Of a stretch of 64,000 bases of DNA, positions 38,612-47,705 are shown one piece after another. Each line of letters begins with the position of its first letter. Positions within the stretch are counted from its first letter, which is position 1. The notes below the pieces were generated by a model, which had not been told where the DNA came from, ran no database searches, and was given only the letters and a program-made list of their open reading frames with translations. The position numbers and the translations under genes are program-made. Source of the DNA: Arthrobacter sp. Hiyo8 (lineage in GTDB: Bacteria; Actinomycetota; Actinomycetes; Actinomycetales; Micrococcaceae). The stretch is taken from NCBI GenBank assembly GCA_001549895.1, contig AP014719.1, positions 4,588,001 to 4,652,000 of the forward strand, given 5' to 3'.

Positions 38612-39429
38612 TTACTTCAGAGAAAACGAGTCTATCGTGACAGCTGCCACAGGGGTGCCGTCGGTGGCGCTGCTCCCCGGATTAATACCGGCTTGGGCGA
38701 TCTTCGTCACCACGTCCATGCCGCTCGTCACCTTGCCGACCACCGTGTACCCGCCGGCGGAGTCCGGGGAATGACGGTGTCCTTGTACACAATGAAGAAC
38801 TGGTGCCCGTTGCCATAGGCGTTGTTGCCGGTCCTGGCGACGGCGATGGTTCCGGCCGGGTAGGTGTTGTTCGCCGGGGTGTTCTCAAGTGGTCCCCAGT
38901 GGAAGTTGGGGTCGTCTGTGGTGTCCGTCCCCTTGGCTCCGCACTGCAGCACCGAGAAATTGTCGGCGGTAGTCAATCGAGGGCACTTGAGGCCTCTGTA
39001 ATAACTCGCGTCAGTGAGGGATTTGAACACTGCTGCGGCCTGGGGAGCTGTTGTGCCATCCAGTTCGACGCCGACTGTCCCTCCATTGAGGCTGAGCTGG
39101 CCAGTGAAAGTCTTACCTGCGGCCGTGTCCGCTTTGGGAATGCCGGCGCTATTCGAGCCCGTCGCCGCGGCCGAAGCGGAGGGGTTGGCAGAGGCGGACG
39201 GCGAACTCAGCCCGGCTTGGGCCGCTGCGAACTCCGATTCGCTCGGATTCGAGTTGAACACCGTGAGTTGGAGCACGACGGCGGCAATCAGGGCGGCGGC
39301 ACCCACGCTGACCGCGATCACATTGTCCCGGCGGCGGCGCTTGCCCTGTGCACGCCGAAGCTCGCGCTTGGCTTCCATCTGCCTGATGCGCCGTTTGGCT
39401 TCACGGTTGTCCCGCGGCCTTGTAGACAA
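38612..39429 (-). CDS. Cyclophilin-type peptidyl-prolyl isomerase, membrane-anchored (one frameshift)
   Basis: A basic N-terminus (RDNREAKRRIRQMEAKRELRR) precedes one membrane helix (VIAVSVGAAALIAAVVLQLTVF), a Ser/Ala-rich linker, and an extracytoplasmic cyclophilin domain (TVGVELDGTTAPQAAAVFKSL, FSVLQCGAKGTDTTDDPNF, GNGHQFFIVYKD). It should speed proline isomerisation of exported proteins. One C is missing near 38770; corrected, the end reads GGYTVVGKVTSGMDVVTKI to FSLK and a TAA at 38612. The TTG start at 39429 follows an AGGAGG site. It corresponds to Rv2582 (ppiB) next to relA and hisS in mycobacteria. Confidence 0.9.
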
Positions 39430-39511
39430 TGGTCCTCCTGGTTGTCTGGACAAGCTTCCCTCGCAAGCAAGCCGAACCCGGGCGCCCGCATTAGATGTGC
39501 AGGCGCCGAAA

Positions 39512-39542
39512 GCATAAACTGGCTGCCGCACATAGTTTATGC
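39512..39542. promoter_or_regulatory. Inverted repeat with symmetric -10-like boxes between the cyclophilin gene and hisS
   Basis: GCATAAACT (39512-39520) and AGTTTATGC (39534-39542) are a perfect 9-bp inverted repeat with 13 bases between. Each arm contains TAAACT reading inward, so both divergent genes could start from the spacer near 39527. It could equally be an operator or a hairpin. Confidence 0.45.
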
Positions 39543-39638
39543 ATGACTGGCTGGACGCCAGCCCATCCTGAGCCGAATCGGCCCGTGGTTCGTGGCGCTG
39601 GGTCCGGCCCGCGCAATCATTGAGGAGAAATTTCCACC

Positions 39639-40989
39639 ATGGCCCGTACCGCCTCCCTGTCCGGATTCCCCGAGTGGCTTCCCCAGGAACGGTTGGTGGA
39701 ACTGCATGTGCTGGACACGTTGCGCAAGACGTTTGAACTCCACGGCTTCTCTTCCATCGAGACGCGCGCTGTCGAAACCGTCGGCCAGCTTCTCCGCAAG
39801 GGCGAGATAGACAAAGAGGTATACGGACTGAGCCGCCTGCAGGAAGACGAGGACGGCGGCGAAGGCGGAAAGTCGGACAAGGCAGATCCCAACGCCTTGG
39901 CGCTCCACTTCGACCTCACGGTGCCGTTTGCCCGCTATGTCGTCGAGAACGCCGGCTACCTGGCGTTCCCGTTCCGCCGCTACCAGATCCAGAAGGTGTG
40001 GCGGGGGGAGCGGCCCCAGGAGGGCCGCGCCCGCGAGTTCACGCAGGCGGACATCGACGTCGTGGGCGACGGCGAGCTGCCTTTCCGCTACGACGTCGAG
40101 ATCGCCCTCGTCATCGCGGAAGCGTTGAGCGCCCTTCCCATTCCGGACTTCCGCCTGCGCATCAACAACCGCAAGCTCGCCGAGGGCTTCTACCGCGGTA
40201 TCGGCCTCACCGACACTGCCGGCGTGCTTCGAAGCATCGACAAGCTCGAGAAGATCGGCGAAGTGAAAGTTGCCGAATTGCTCAGGAGCGAGCTTGGCGC
40301 CACGGATGAGCAGGCAGCGCTTGCCTTGAAACTTGCCAGCATCCGCACCGAGGACACGTCCTTCGTGGCGCAGGTGCGTGCGCTTGGCGTATCGGACGAG
40401 CTTCTTGAAGAGGGCCTCAGCGAGCTGGAACAAGTCATCGAGGCTGCTGTGCAGCGCGCCCCCGGCAAAGTTGTTGCCGACCTCAGCATCGCCCGCGGCC
40501 TCGACTACTACACCGGTACGGTCGTCGAAACCGTCCTGGTGGGACACGAGCAACTCGGTTCCATTTGCTCCGGCGGCCGCTACGACGCCCTCGCCAGCAA
40601 GGGCAACCGCAAGTTCCCCGGCGTCGGGCTGTCGATCGGCGTGACCCGCCTGGTCTCCCGGATTCTGAGCCAGGAATTCGCGACGGCGTCGCGCTCGGTG
40701 CCCACGGCAGTCCTGGTGGCGCTGAACAACGACGACAGCTGGTCTGCGGCCCAGGATGTGGCGGCCAGCTGCGTGGACGGGGATCGCCACCGAAGTTGCG
40801 GCGAAGGCCGAGAAGTTCGGCAAGCAGATCAAATTCGCCGACCGACGCGGCATTCCTTTCGTCTGGTTCACGGACGACGACGGCAAGCACCAAGTGAAGG
40901 ACATCCGCACCGGGGAGCAAGTCGACGCGGATCCGGCCAACTGGGAGCCGTCACCCGAGGATCTCCACGTCCGCATCACCACGCGATAG
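39639..40989 (+). CDS. hisS: Histidyl-tRNA synthetase (two frameshifts)
   Basis: Class II synthetase charging tRNA-His. Motif 1 region: RTASLSGFPEWLPQERLVEL. Motif 2: FPFRRYQIQKVWRGERPQEGRAREFTQADID, seen in its parts YQIQKVWRGERPQ and REFTQADIDV. The HisA motifs are SIARGLDYYTGTVVE and SICSGGRYDAL, and motif 3 is PGVGLSIGVTRL. Anticodon-binding domain: TAVLVALNNDDSW, then TEVAAKAEKFGKQIKFADRR. Two bases are missing around 40770-40785. Rejoined length is ~450; the opening without the usual short start suggests the actinobacterial form. aspS follows. Confidence 0.93.
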
Positions 40990-41131
40990 CCACGAACCGG
41001 CGCCTCAAGGCAAAAGCCCGCGGGCCCGGGCGGGAGCGGGCCGCGCCCGGTGGGCCATGCTTCGTTCATACGGGTAAACTCGAACGGGATCGTTTTGTCA
41101 TGGTCCTGAAAATCATGTTGAAAGGAATGCT

Positions 41132-42921
41132 GTGCTGCGCACACATGACCTCGGATCCTTGCGTTCCGAGCACATTGGACAGACCGTCACCCTGGCTGGC
41201 TGGGTAGGCCGCCGCCGAGATCACGGTGGCGTGGCCTTCGTCGATCTGCGTGACGCGTCCGGTGTCGCCCAGGTGGTTGTCCGCGAGGAAGAGGTCTTCC
41301 ACGGCCTGCGCAATGAATACGTGCTGCAGATCGTGGGCACCGTCAGCAAGCGTCCCGAGGGCAACGAGAACCCGCACCTCGCCACCGGCGAGATCGAGGT
41401 CATCGCCGAGAAAGTGGTGATCCTCAACACTTCGGATCCCCTTCCGTTCCAGATCGACGAGCACGTGGAGGTCGGTGAAGAAGCGCGACTCAAGCACCGT
41501 TACCTTGACCTGCGCCGCCCGGCCCCGCCCGGAACCTGCGCCTGCGTTCCGAAGCGAACCGCGTGGCCCGCGAGCTGCTTCACCAGCAGGGTTACGTTGA
41601 GATCGAGACTCCCACGCTGACGCGCTCGACGCCGGAAGGCGCCCGCGACTTCGTGGTTCCGGCGCGTCTGGCACCGGGTTCCTGGTATGCGCTTCCGCAG
41701 TCCCCGCAGCTTTTCAAGCAGCTGCTCCAGGTTGGCGGTTTCGAAAAGTACTACCAGATCGCCCGTTGCTACCGCGACGAAGACTTCCGTGCGGACCGCC
41801 AGCCGGAATTCACCCAGCTCGACATCGAAGCCAGCTTCGTTGACCAGGACGACATCATTGAGCTCGGCGAAGGCATCGTCAAGGCACTATGGCAGCTGAT
41901 CGACGTCGAGATCCCGACGCCGATCCGCCGCATGACGTACCACGAGGCGATGGCCAAGTACGGCTCCGACAAGCCGGACCTGCGCTTCGGCCTGGAGCTC
42001 ACTGAATTGACGGAGTTCTTCAAGGACACGAACTTCGGCGTCTTCAAGGCGCCCTACGTTGGCGCCGTCGTCATGCCTGGCGGAGCCTCGCAGGCCCGCC
42101 GCGCGCTGGACGCCTGGCAGGAATGGGCCAAGCAGCGTGGCGCCAAGGGTCTCGCCTACGTGTTGTTCAAGGAAGACGGCGAGCTCACGGGCCCAGTTGC
42201 CAAGAACCTCACGGACGCCGAGCGTGCCGGCCTGGCTGACGCCGTCGGCGCAAAGCCCGGCGACTGCATCTTCTTCGCCGCCGGCGAGAAGTCACCATCC
42301 CGCGCCTTGCTGGGTGCTGCCCGCGTCGAGATCGGCCACCGCACCGGCCTGATCGATCCCAAGGACTGGGCTTTCGTCTGGATCGTGGACGCCCCGATGT
42401 TCGAACCGGCTGCCGCAGCCGTCGCTTCCGGCGACGTCGCGGTGGGTGGCGGACAGTGGACGGCCCTGCACCACGCCTTCACCTCCCCGAAGCCCGAGTT
42501 CCTGGACTCCTTTGACAAGGACCCGGAAGCGGCCCTGTCGTACGCCTACGACATCGTGTGCAACGGCAACGAAATCGGCGGCGGATCCATCCGTATCCAC
42601 GAGGCCGATGTCCAGGAACGCGTTTTCGAGCTCATGGGCCTGGACAAGGAAGACGCGCAGACCAAGTTCGGCTTCCTGCTCGAGGGATTCAAGTACGGCG
42701 CACCTCCGCACGGCGGCATGGCCTTCGGGTGGGACCGGGTCGTGGCCCTTCTGGCCGGCGTGGACTCGATCCGCGACGTCATCGCTTTCCCGAAGTCCGG
42801 CGGCGGCTACGACCCCCTGACCGCTGCTCCTGCGCCCATCACGGCGCAGCAGCGCAAGGAAGCCGGAGTCGACTTCAAGCCTGAAGCCAAGCCGCAGGCA
42901 GCGGCAGCCAAGCCGGAGTAG
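41132..42921 (+). CDS. aspS: Aspartyl-tRNA synthetase (one frameshift)
   Basis: Class II synthetase with an N-terminal OB anticodon-binding domain (TLAGWVGRRRDHGGVAFVDLRD) and a catalytic core: HRYLDLRRP, then motif 2 in YQIARCYRDEDFRADRQPEFTQ (parts), the bacterial GAD insertion around GEKSPSRALLGAARVEIG, and motif 3 in PPHGGMAFGWDRVVALL. One G is missing near 41520 (RRPGPARNLRLR is restored). The C-terminus is an Ala/Lys/Pro tail. The GTG start has AAAGG upstream; TAAACT near 41076 may be its -10 box. Actinobacterial AspRS can be non-discriminating; that cannot be judged here. Confidence 0.94.
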
Positions 42922-42940
42922 CTGGAACCGTAGAAGTAGC

Positions 42941-42972
42941 CCGAAGGCCCTCGCACATTGCGGGGCCTTCGG
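42941..42972 (+). terminator. Terminator hairpin after aspS
   Basis: A stem of about 13 bp with one bulge: CCGAAGGCCC pairs with GGGCCTTCGG and CGC with GCG, around a five-base loop. It starts 20 bases beyond the aspS stop; no T-run follows. Confidence 0.6.
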
Positions 42973-43007
42973 CGTAGCATGACGTCGACTGAATTCGAGG
43001 AGGACGC

Positions 43008-43790
43008 GTGACACAGGAAATGGGCCTTGCATCGATCGAGGAGCTCATGGACCGGGCATGGCCCGCCCCGGACCGTGAGGACACCGGGGGATGGGTCATG
43101 CGGGCCGCCGGAGGCGTGACACAGCGGGCAAACTCGGTCTGGCCCAGGGAGCAGGCCAGCGACCACGAGTCGGCAGTACGGGCCGCCACGCAGTGGTACC
43201 GCTCCCGGCGCCTGCCGCTGATCTTCCAGATTTTCGACGATGAGCGAAGCGCGGGCCTCAACAGTGTGCTCGATGCGCAGCGATTCACCCGGCAGTCGGA
43301 GACCCTCATCATGGTCCGTCCGGGCGGCGCCCTTCCAGCTACCCTGCCCGGTGGCCCGGCAACCGGCGTCGAGATCTCGGAGGAGCCTTCCGAAGAGTGG
43401 CTCCGGCTGTGGTGGTCCGTTGACGGCCGCGGGGGAGACGCCGAGCTGGACATCGCCCGGAGGATTCTGGTGTCTTGCCCTTCCGTCTACGCTCTCGCGA
43501 AGGACGACGACGGCGTCCCGGCCGCCGTCGGGCGCCTCGCCCTGGTGGACGGCAAGGGAGGCATCTACTGCATGGCAACTGCGGCCAAGCACCGCCGCCG
43601 TGGCTACGGGCGGCAGGTGCTTGAAGCGCTTCTGGAAGCGGGCGCCCACCGAGGCGTGTCCGAGTTCTGGCTACTGGTAATGGCGTCGAATACCGGCGCC
43701 CGGGCCCTGTACGAAGGCGCGGGGTTCGCAGAGCGCGGCAGGTACCTCTACCGGCAGGCCCGGCCGCAGCGGGCGTTGTCGGGCTGTTAG
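43008..43790 (+). CDS. GNAT family N-acetyltransferase
   Basis: A complete 260-residue protein. The C-terminal GNAT domain has the acetyl-CoA loop AKHRRRGYGRQVLEALLEAG (R/Q-x-x-G-x-G/A type) preceded by GGIYCMATA, and ends FWLLVMASNTGARALYEGAGF. The N-terminal half (EELMDRAWPAPDREDTGGWVMRAAGG) is of the kind seen in two-domain actinobacterial acetyltransferases. The substrate is unknown. The GTG at 43008 has GAGGAGG seven bases upstream. Confidence 0.85.
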   Translation: MTQEMGLASIEELMDRAWPAPDREDTGGWVMRAAGGVTQRANSVWPREQASDHESAVRAATQWYRSRRLPLIFQIFDDERSAGLNSVLDAQRFTRQSETLIMVRPGGALPATLPGGPATGVEISEEPSEEWLRLWWSVDGRGGDAELDIARRILVSCPSVYALAKDDDGVPAAVGRLALVDGKGGIYCMATAAKHRRRGYGRQVLEALLEAGAHRGVSEFWLLVMASNTGARALYEGAGFAERGRYLYRQARPQRALSGC

Positions 43791-43807
43791 CTGGCCCGGC
43801 GCCCCTC

Positions 43808-44482
43808 CTACAACGGATCCGTGACGTCGATCCGCACGGCGCAGGCATCTGCCGCAGCCCTGCGAAGTACGGTTGCGTTGGGGTCGGCAACTGTCAGGAA
43901 CGCGAGCTTCGCCCGGGACGAATATTCCTTCAACGCCTTTTCTTCGAGGACCGCCGCGGAGAGTGCGGTGTCTCCGCCCAGAACGAGATATTCAATACTG
44001 TCTCCGGCGAACACAGCGGCGGCATAACCGGCCACCGCTTCCGTCAGTGCGTTGGCCTGGTTCTCACGACGACGGGCAAAGCGCTGCTGCGAGGATCCAC
44101 CTGCAGCCGAGCGGGATTGTACGTAACGTGAACCCGATTTGGAGGCGGACACTTTGCCGCCGCTCACCACCCCACCGCGTAGCCGCCCCGGCGCACCAGG
44201 ATGATTCCGAGCCGCCGTTCCTGCGAAGCAAGCGACGCCAGGCGCTCAACCGCGGTTGCGCCCCTGCCGGGCCGTCCATCGACAGGCCAGGGGCCCTTAA
44301 TAGCGCGGTAGCGCCATCGGCCGCCCGCAGGAGCGTGCCGCCGTCGTCGGGCTCTTCCTGAACGGCGCCATGGCTCGCGGCGAAGCGCTCCACCCAGCCG
44401 GTCAGCCGCGGACCGGGGATGAAGGCGGTGCGCACCGCCCCTGGCGGCGGCTTTTCGTTGGGCCGGACGGCCGGGTCTCCAC
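43808..44482 (-). CDS. acVLRF1 family peptidyl-tRNA hydrolase (three frameshifts)
   Basis: Actinobacterial Vms1-like release factor 1 homologue: an eRF1-like domain thought to free nascent chains from peptidyl-tRNA on stalled large subunits. The catalytic-loop signature is AAGGSSQQRFARRRENQAN with its Gln; upstream are IPGPRLTGWVERFAASHG and RRLGIILVRRGGYAVG, and downstream YLVLGGDTALSAAVLEE. Single-base losses near 44440, 44290 and 44165 split the gene. The GTG at 44482 has GAAGGAG at eight bases. It is divergent from rarA and converges on the GNAT gene, 17 bases away. Confidence 0.85.
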
Positions 44483-44523
44483 GTCGATGTCTCCTTCGCT
44501 GGAATCATGAGTAGCCTATCCAT

Positions 44524-46000
44524 GTGGAAGATCTCTTTGGTGCCGACGCGGACAATGACGACGACGCCGGCAGCCAGGCGGATTCGGACCGTTCAGCGAT
44601 GGACGCGCAGGCACAGGGCGTCCGGCGTCGCCGCGGAGCCCTTTGGCTGTCCGTATGAGGCCCCGGACCCTCGACGACGTTGTGGGCCAGCAGCATTTGC
44701 TGGGCCAGGGGTCTCCGTTGCGGCAGCTTGCCGCAGGGGCCAACGCCGCCGGTCCTGCCGGCCGAGTTCGGTCATCTTGTGGGGACCCCCGGGTACGGCA
44801 AGACGACGCTGGCACATGTCATTGCCCGCGGACCCGGCCGGAAGTTCGTCGAATTGTCCGCCATTACCGCGGGCGTCAAGGATGTCCGCCTGGTCATGGA
44901 AAATGCCTTGACTGCCCGGGATCTCTATCGGACCACCACGGTGCTGTTCCTGGATGAGATCCACCGCTTCAACAAAGCCCAGCAGGACGCCCTGCTTCCC
45001 GGGTCGAGAACCGCTGGGTGGTCCTGGTCGCAGCTACCACCGAGAACCCTTCGTTCTCGGTGGTCTCGCCGCTGCTTTCCCGGTCACTGCTGCTTACCTT
45101 GAAACCGCTCACCGACAGCGACATCGAAGCGCTGCTGCAGCGCGCCGTTGCCGATGCCCGCGGCTTGGCAGGGGGAGTGGAGCTCACCCCGGAAGCCTTG
45201 GAGCACCTGGTCCGCTTGTCCGGAGGCGATGCCCGCCGTGCGCTCACCGCGCTCGAGGCCGCTGCCGGCGTCGCCTACGGTGACAGGAACCACGACGACG
45301 GCGACGCGTCCGAAGACGCTTCTGAAGAGGAAGGGCTGGCAGGTGACGGCGCCCCCGAGGCTCCGGTCGTCGTCGAACTCCGCCATACGGAGCGGGCGCT
45401 GGACACGGCTGCCGTCCGCTACGACCGTGCGGGGGACCAGCACTATGACGTTGCCAGTGCGTTCATCAAGTCGATCCGCGGTTCCGACGTCGATGCGGCC
45501 TCCACTATCTGGCCCGCATGCTCGAGGCGGGCGAGGATCCGCGCTTCGTGGCCCGCCGGATCGTCATTTCGGCCGCCGAGGACATCGGCATGGCGGATCC
45601 GACGGCGCTGCAGACCGCCGTCGCCGCTGCCCAGGCAGTGCAGTTGATCGGCATGCCCGAAGGCCGGATCATCCTCGCCGAAGCGGTGGTGCATCTGGCG
45701 ACTGCGCCCAAGTCAAATGCCGCCTACCTGGGCATCAACAAAGCCATCGCAGATGTGCGTGCGGGGATGGGGGTCGGGATTCCGGCGCATTTGCGGGACG
45801 CGCACTACCAAGGAGCGAAAGGCCTTGGCCACGGCCAAGGCTACAAGTACGCCCACGATGCCCCGCATGGCGTTGCCACCCAGCAGTACGCTCCGGACGA
45901 TCTGGTCGGCAGGGACTATTACGAGCCCACGGCAAACGGCGCCGAACGGGATATTGCTCCGAGGCTTGAGCGGCTGCGCAGGATCATCCGGGGCAAGTAG
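44524..46000 (+). CDS. rarA: Replication-associated recombination protein RarA/MgsA (five frameshifts)
   Basis: Clamp-loader-like AAA+ ATPase acting at stalled replication forks. Features in order: an acidic N-terminal region (MEDLFGADADNDDDAG), LAVRMRPRTLDDVVGQQHLLG, Walker A SSVILWGPPGTGKTT (after correction), Walker B VLFLDEIHRFNKAQQDALL, sensor 1 VAATTENPSFSV, and the tetramerisation region ISAAEDIGMADPTAL to AHLRDAHYQGAKGLGHG. An acidic insertion (DGDASEDASEEEG) interrupts the middle. Single-base losses fall near 44640, 44770, 44802, 45003 and 45510. The start is GTG at 44524. Rejoined length is ~493. Confidence 0.92.
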
Positions 46001-46037
46001 CCGCCATGGTAGGCTAGATGCTTGTCTGGCAAGGCTC

Positions 46038-46079
46038 GGGCGCACAATCCATCAAAATCCAGGTTTTGATGCTGTGCCC
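46038..46079 (+). promoter_or_regulatory. Structured RNA leader upstream of rpsD
   Basis: CATCAAAA and TTTTGATG form a perfect 8-bp helix around a 6-base loop. Outside it GGGC and CACA pair with TGTGCCC across small internal loops, giving a two-part hairpin about 90 bases before the rpsD start. S4 represses its own synthesis through leader RNA in other bacteria; a link here is inference. Confidence 0.45.
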
Positions 46080-46170
46080 TGCGCCCCGTAGCAAAAGGCA
46101 GCGGTTGGCCGATGCTCTCCCTCATGGAGGCCAGTAACACTGACACACCGCAGATATTGGAAGGACACAA

Positions 46171-46791
46171 GTGGCTAACAACACTCGTGCTCGCCGTACC
46201 GCACGCCTTTCGCGTGCACTCGGCATCGCTCTGACTCCCAAGGCCGCCAAGTACATGGAGCGCCGTCCGTACGGCCCCGGTGAGCATGGCCGTGCCCGCA
46301 AGAAGCAGGACTCTGACTACGCCGTACGTCTGCGCGAAAAGCAGCGTCTGCGCGCCCAGTACGGCATCCGCGAAGCCCAGATGACCCGTGCATTCGAAGA
46401 AGCACGTCGCACCAAGGGCCTGACCGGTGAAAACCTGATCGAACTGCTCGAAATGCGTCTCGACGCCCTCGTGCTGCGTGCCGGCTTCGCCCGCACCATC
46501 GCCCAGGCCCGCCAGCTGGTTGTGCACCGCCACATCCTCGTTGACGGCATCCGCGTGGACCGCCCGTCGTTCCGCGTTGCGGAAGGCCAGCTCATCCACG
46601 TTCACAGCCGTAGCGAAGTCATGGCTCCGTTCCAGGTTGCAGCTGCCGGCGCACACGTCCTGAACGTCGTTCCGGCATACCTGGACGTCAAGATCGACGC
46701 CCTCCAGGCACGCCTGGTTCGTCGCCCGAAGCGCTCCGAGGTCCCCGTGACCTGCGAAGAGCAGCTCGTGGTCGAATTCTACGCTCGCTAA
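46171..46791 (+). CDS. rpsD: 30S ribosomal protein S4
   Basis: Primary 16S rRNA-binding protein, intact at 206 residues. The basic N-terminus (NNTRARRTARLSRALGI) lacks the four zinc-binding cysteines, so it is a C-minus S4. It continues RRPYGPGEHGRARKKQDSDY, the S4 RNA-binding domain (MRLDALVLRAGFARTIAQAR, HRHILVDGIRVDRPSF) and ends EEQLVVEFYAR. The GTG start has GGAAGG at eight bases. As in Streptomyces, the gene stands near alaS rather than in the alpha operon. A very strong terminator follows. Confidence 0.96.
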   Translation: MANNTRARRTARLSRALGIALTPKAAKYMERRPYGPGEHGRARKKQDSDYAVRLREKQRLRAQYGIREAQMTRAFEEARRTKGLTGENLIELLEMRLDALVLRAGFARTIAQARQLVVHRHILVDGIRVDRPSFRVAEGQLIHVHSRSEVMAPFQVAAAGAHVLNVVPAYLDVKIDALQARLVRRPKRSEVPVTCEEQLVVEFYAR

Positions 46792-46803
46792 TTCCCAGCA
46801 AGC

Positions 46804-46849
46804 ACATACAAAGAAGCCCGTGGCACGCGCCGCGGGCTTCTTTGTATGT
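46804..46849 (+). terminator. Rho-independent terminator after rpsD
   Basis: A 21-bp stem with one wobble pair and a 4-base loop. The arms begin ACATACAAAGAAGCCCG, so the 3' arm contains CTTCTTTG; the stem lies 12 bases beyond the stop codon. Confidence 0.85.
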
Positions 46850-46939
46850 AAGGTACTTGGGGAAGCCACGCCGGGGTGCCTGTGTAGAACCACATGGCGA
46901 ACCAGCGGCAAAGCAACAAATGCTAGGAGATGAGTGTCC

Positions 46940-47314
46940 ATGACTGGTGGCGATATTGCAGGCCTGATCGCAGCCGGAGTTTTCGCGCTCCTTGTAGTCC
47001 TGTTGGCCGTGCCGATCCTCAAACTCGGGCGGGTCTTCGATGAGGTCCGCACCTCCATCCGTTCCTTGAGCGACGGAGCGACCCCCCTGATGGACGAGGT
47101 CACGGCGACGGTTTCCACCACCAACCAGCAGCTGAAAAAGGTGGATGGCATCACCTCCAACGTTTCCGACGCCTCCGCCAACATCTCTGCCTTGTCCTCG
47201 CTGGTGGCCGCAACAGTCGGTTCGCCGCTCATCAAGGTTGCAGCGTTCAGCTATGGAGTGCGCTCGGCTTTTGCCGCCCGCCGCAAACCGGGCAGTGGCC
47301 GCCGCAGCCGCTGA
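46940..47314 (+). CDS. DUF948 membrane-anchored protein
   Basis: 124 residues: one N-terminal helix (IAGLIAAGVFALLVVLLAVPIL), then a soluble helical part with heptad-like spacing (EVRTSIRSLSDGATPLMDEV, STTNQQLKKVDGI), typical of DUF948 proteins, whose function is unknown; it ends in a basic tail. The ATG at 46940 is chosen because an AGGAG lies 11 bases upstream; the GTG at 46934 would be too close. It precedes a DUF6167-like gene and alaS, an order common in related genomes. Confidence 0.82.
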   Translation: MTGGDIAGLIAAGVFALLVVLLAVPILKLGRVFDEVRTSIRSLSDGATPLMDEVTATVSTTNQQLKKVDGITSNVSDASANISALSSLVAATVGSPLIKVAAFSYGVRSAFAARRKPGSGRRSR

Positions 47315-47354
47315 ATCCGTTCGTAAGTCACGACCTTCGTATGTCAGGAAAACT

Positions 47355-47585
47355 GTGAAAAGAATTGTCTGGATGGGGATCGGCATGGCAATCGGAGTCA
47401 TCGCCTTCCGCAAGATCACCCAAGCACAGGCCGCCATTGGCCCCGAAGGCCTGAACCGTGCCGTTGCGCGGCTGGCCGACGGCGTGTACGACTTCGCCGA
47501 CGCCGTGCGCGCCGGAATGAATGAACGCGAAGTCGACCTCAGGGCCGCGCTTGGCATCGTAGAGTCCGACGCCGGCAGCCGTTAG
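47355..47585 (+). CDS. DUF6167-like small membrane protein
   Basis: 76 residues with one hydrophobic segment (KRIVWMGIGMAIGVIAFRKI) and an amphipathic remainder (LNRAVARLADGVYDFADAVRAGM). The GTG at 47355 follows AGGA. It fits the small DUF6167 family found just before alaS in actinobacteria; function unknown. The previous gene ends 40 bases upstream, so the two are probably cotranscribed. Confidence 0.72.
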   Translation: MKRIVWMGIGMAIGVIAFRKITQAQAAIGPEGLNRAVARLADGVYDFADAVRAGMNEREVDLRAALGIVESDAGSR

Positions 47586-47705
47586 CAGCCGCGGTTCGCC
47601 CAAGCGGCCGTCAACAGGGCAGAATTAGAAGCTGCGGCAATGGCGCATGCCAGAACCGCGCACAAACTCATGTGCAGTGAATTGAGAAGGGTAAGTAATC
47701 AGCTA

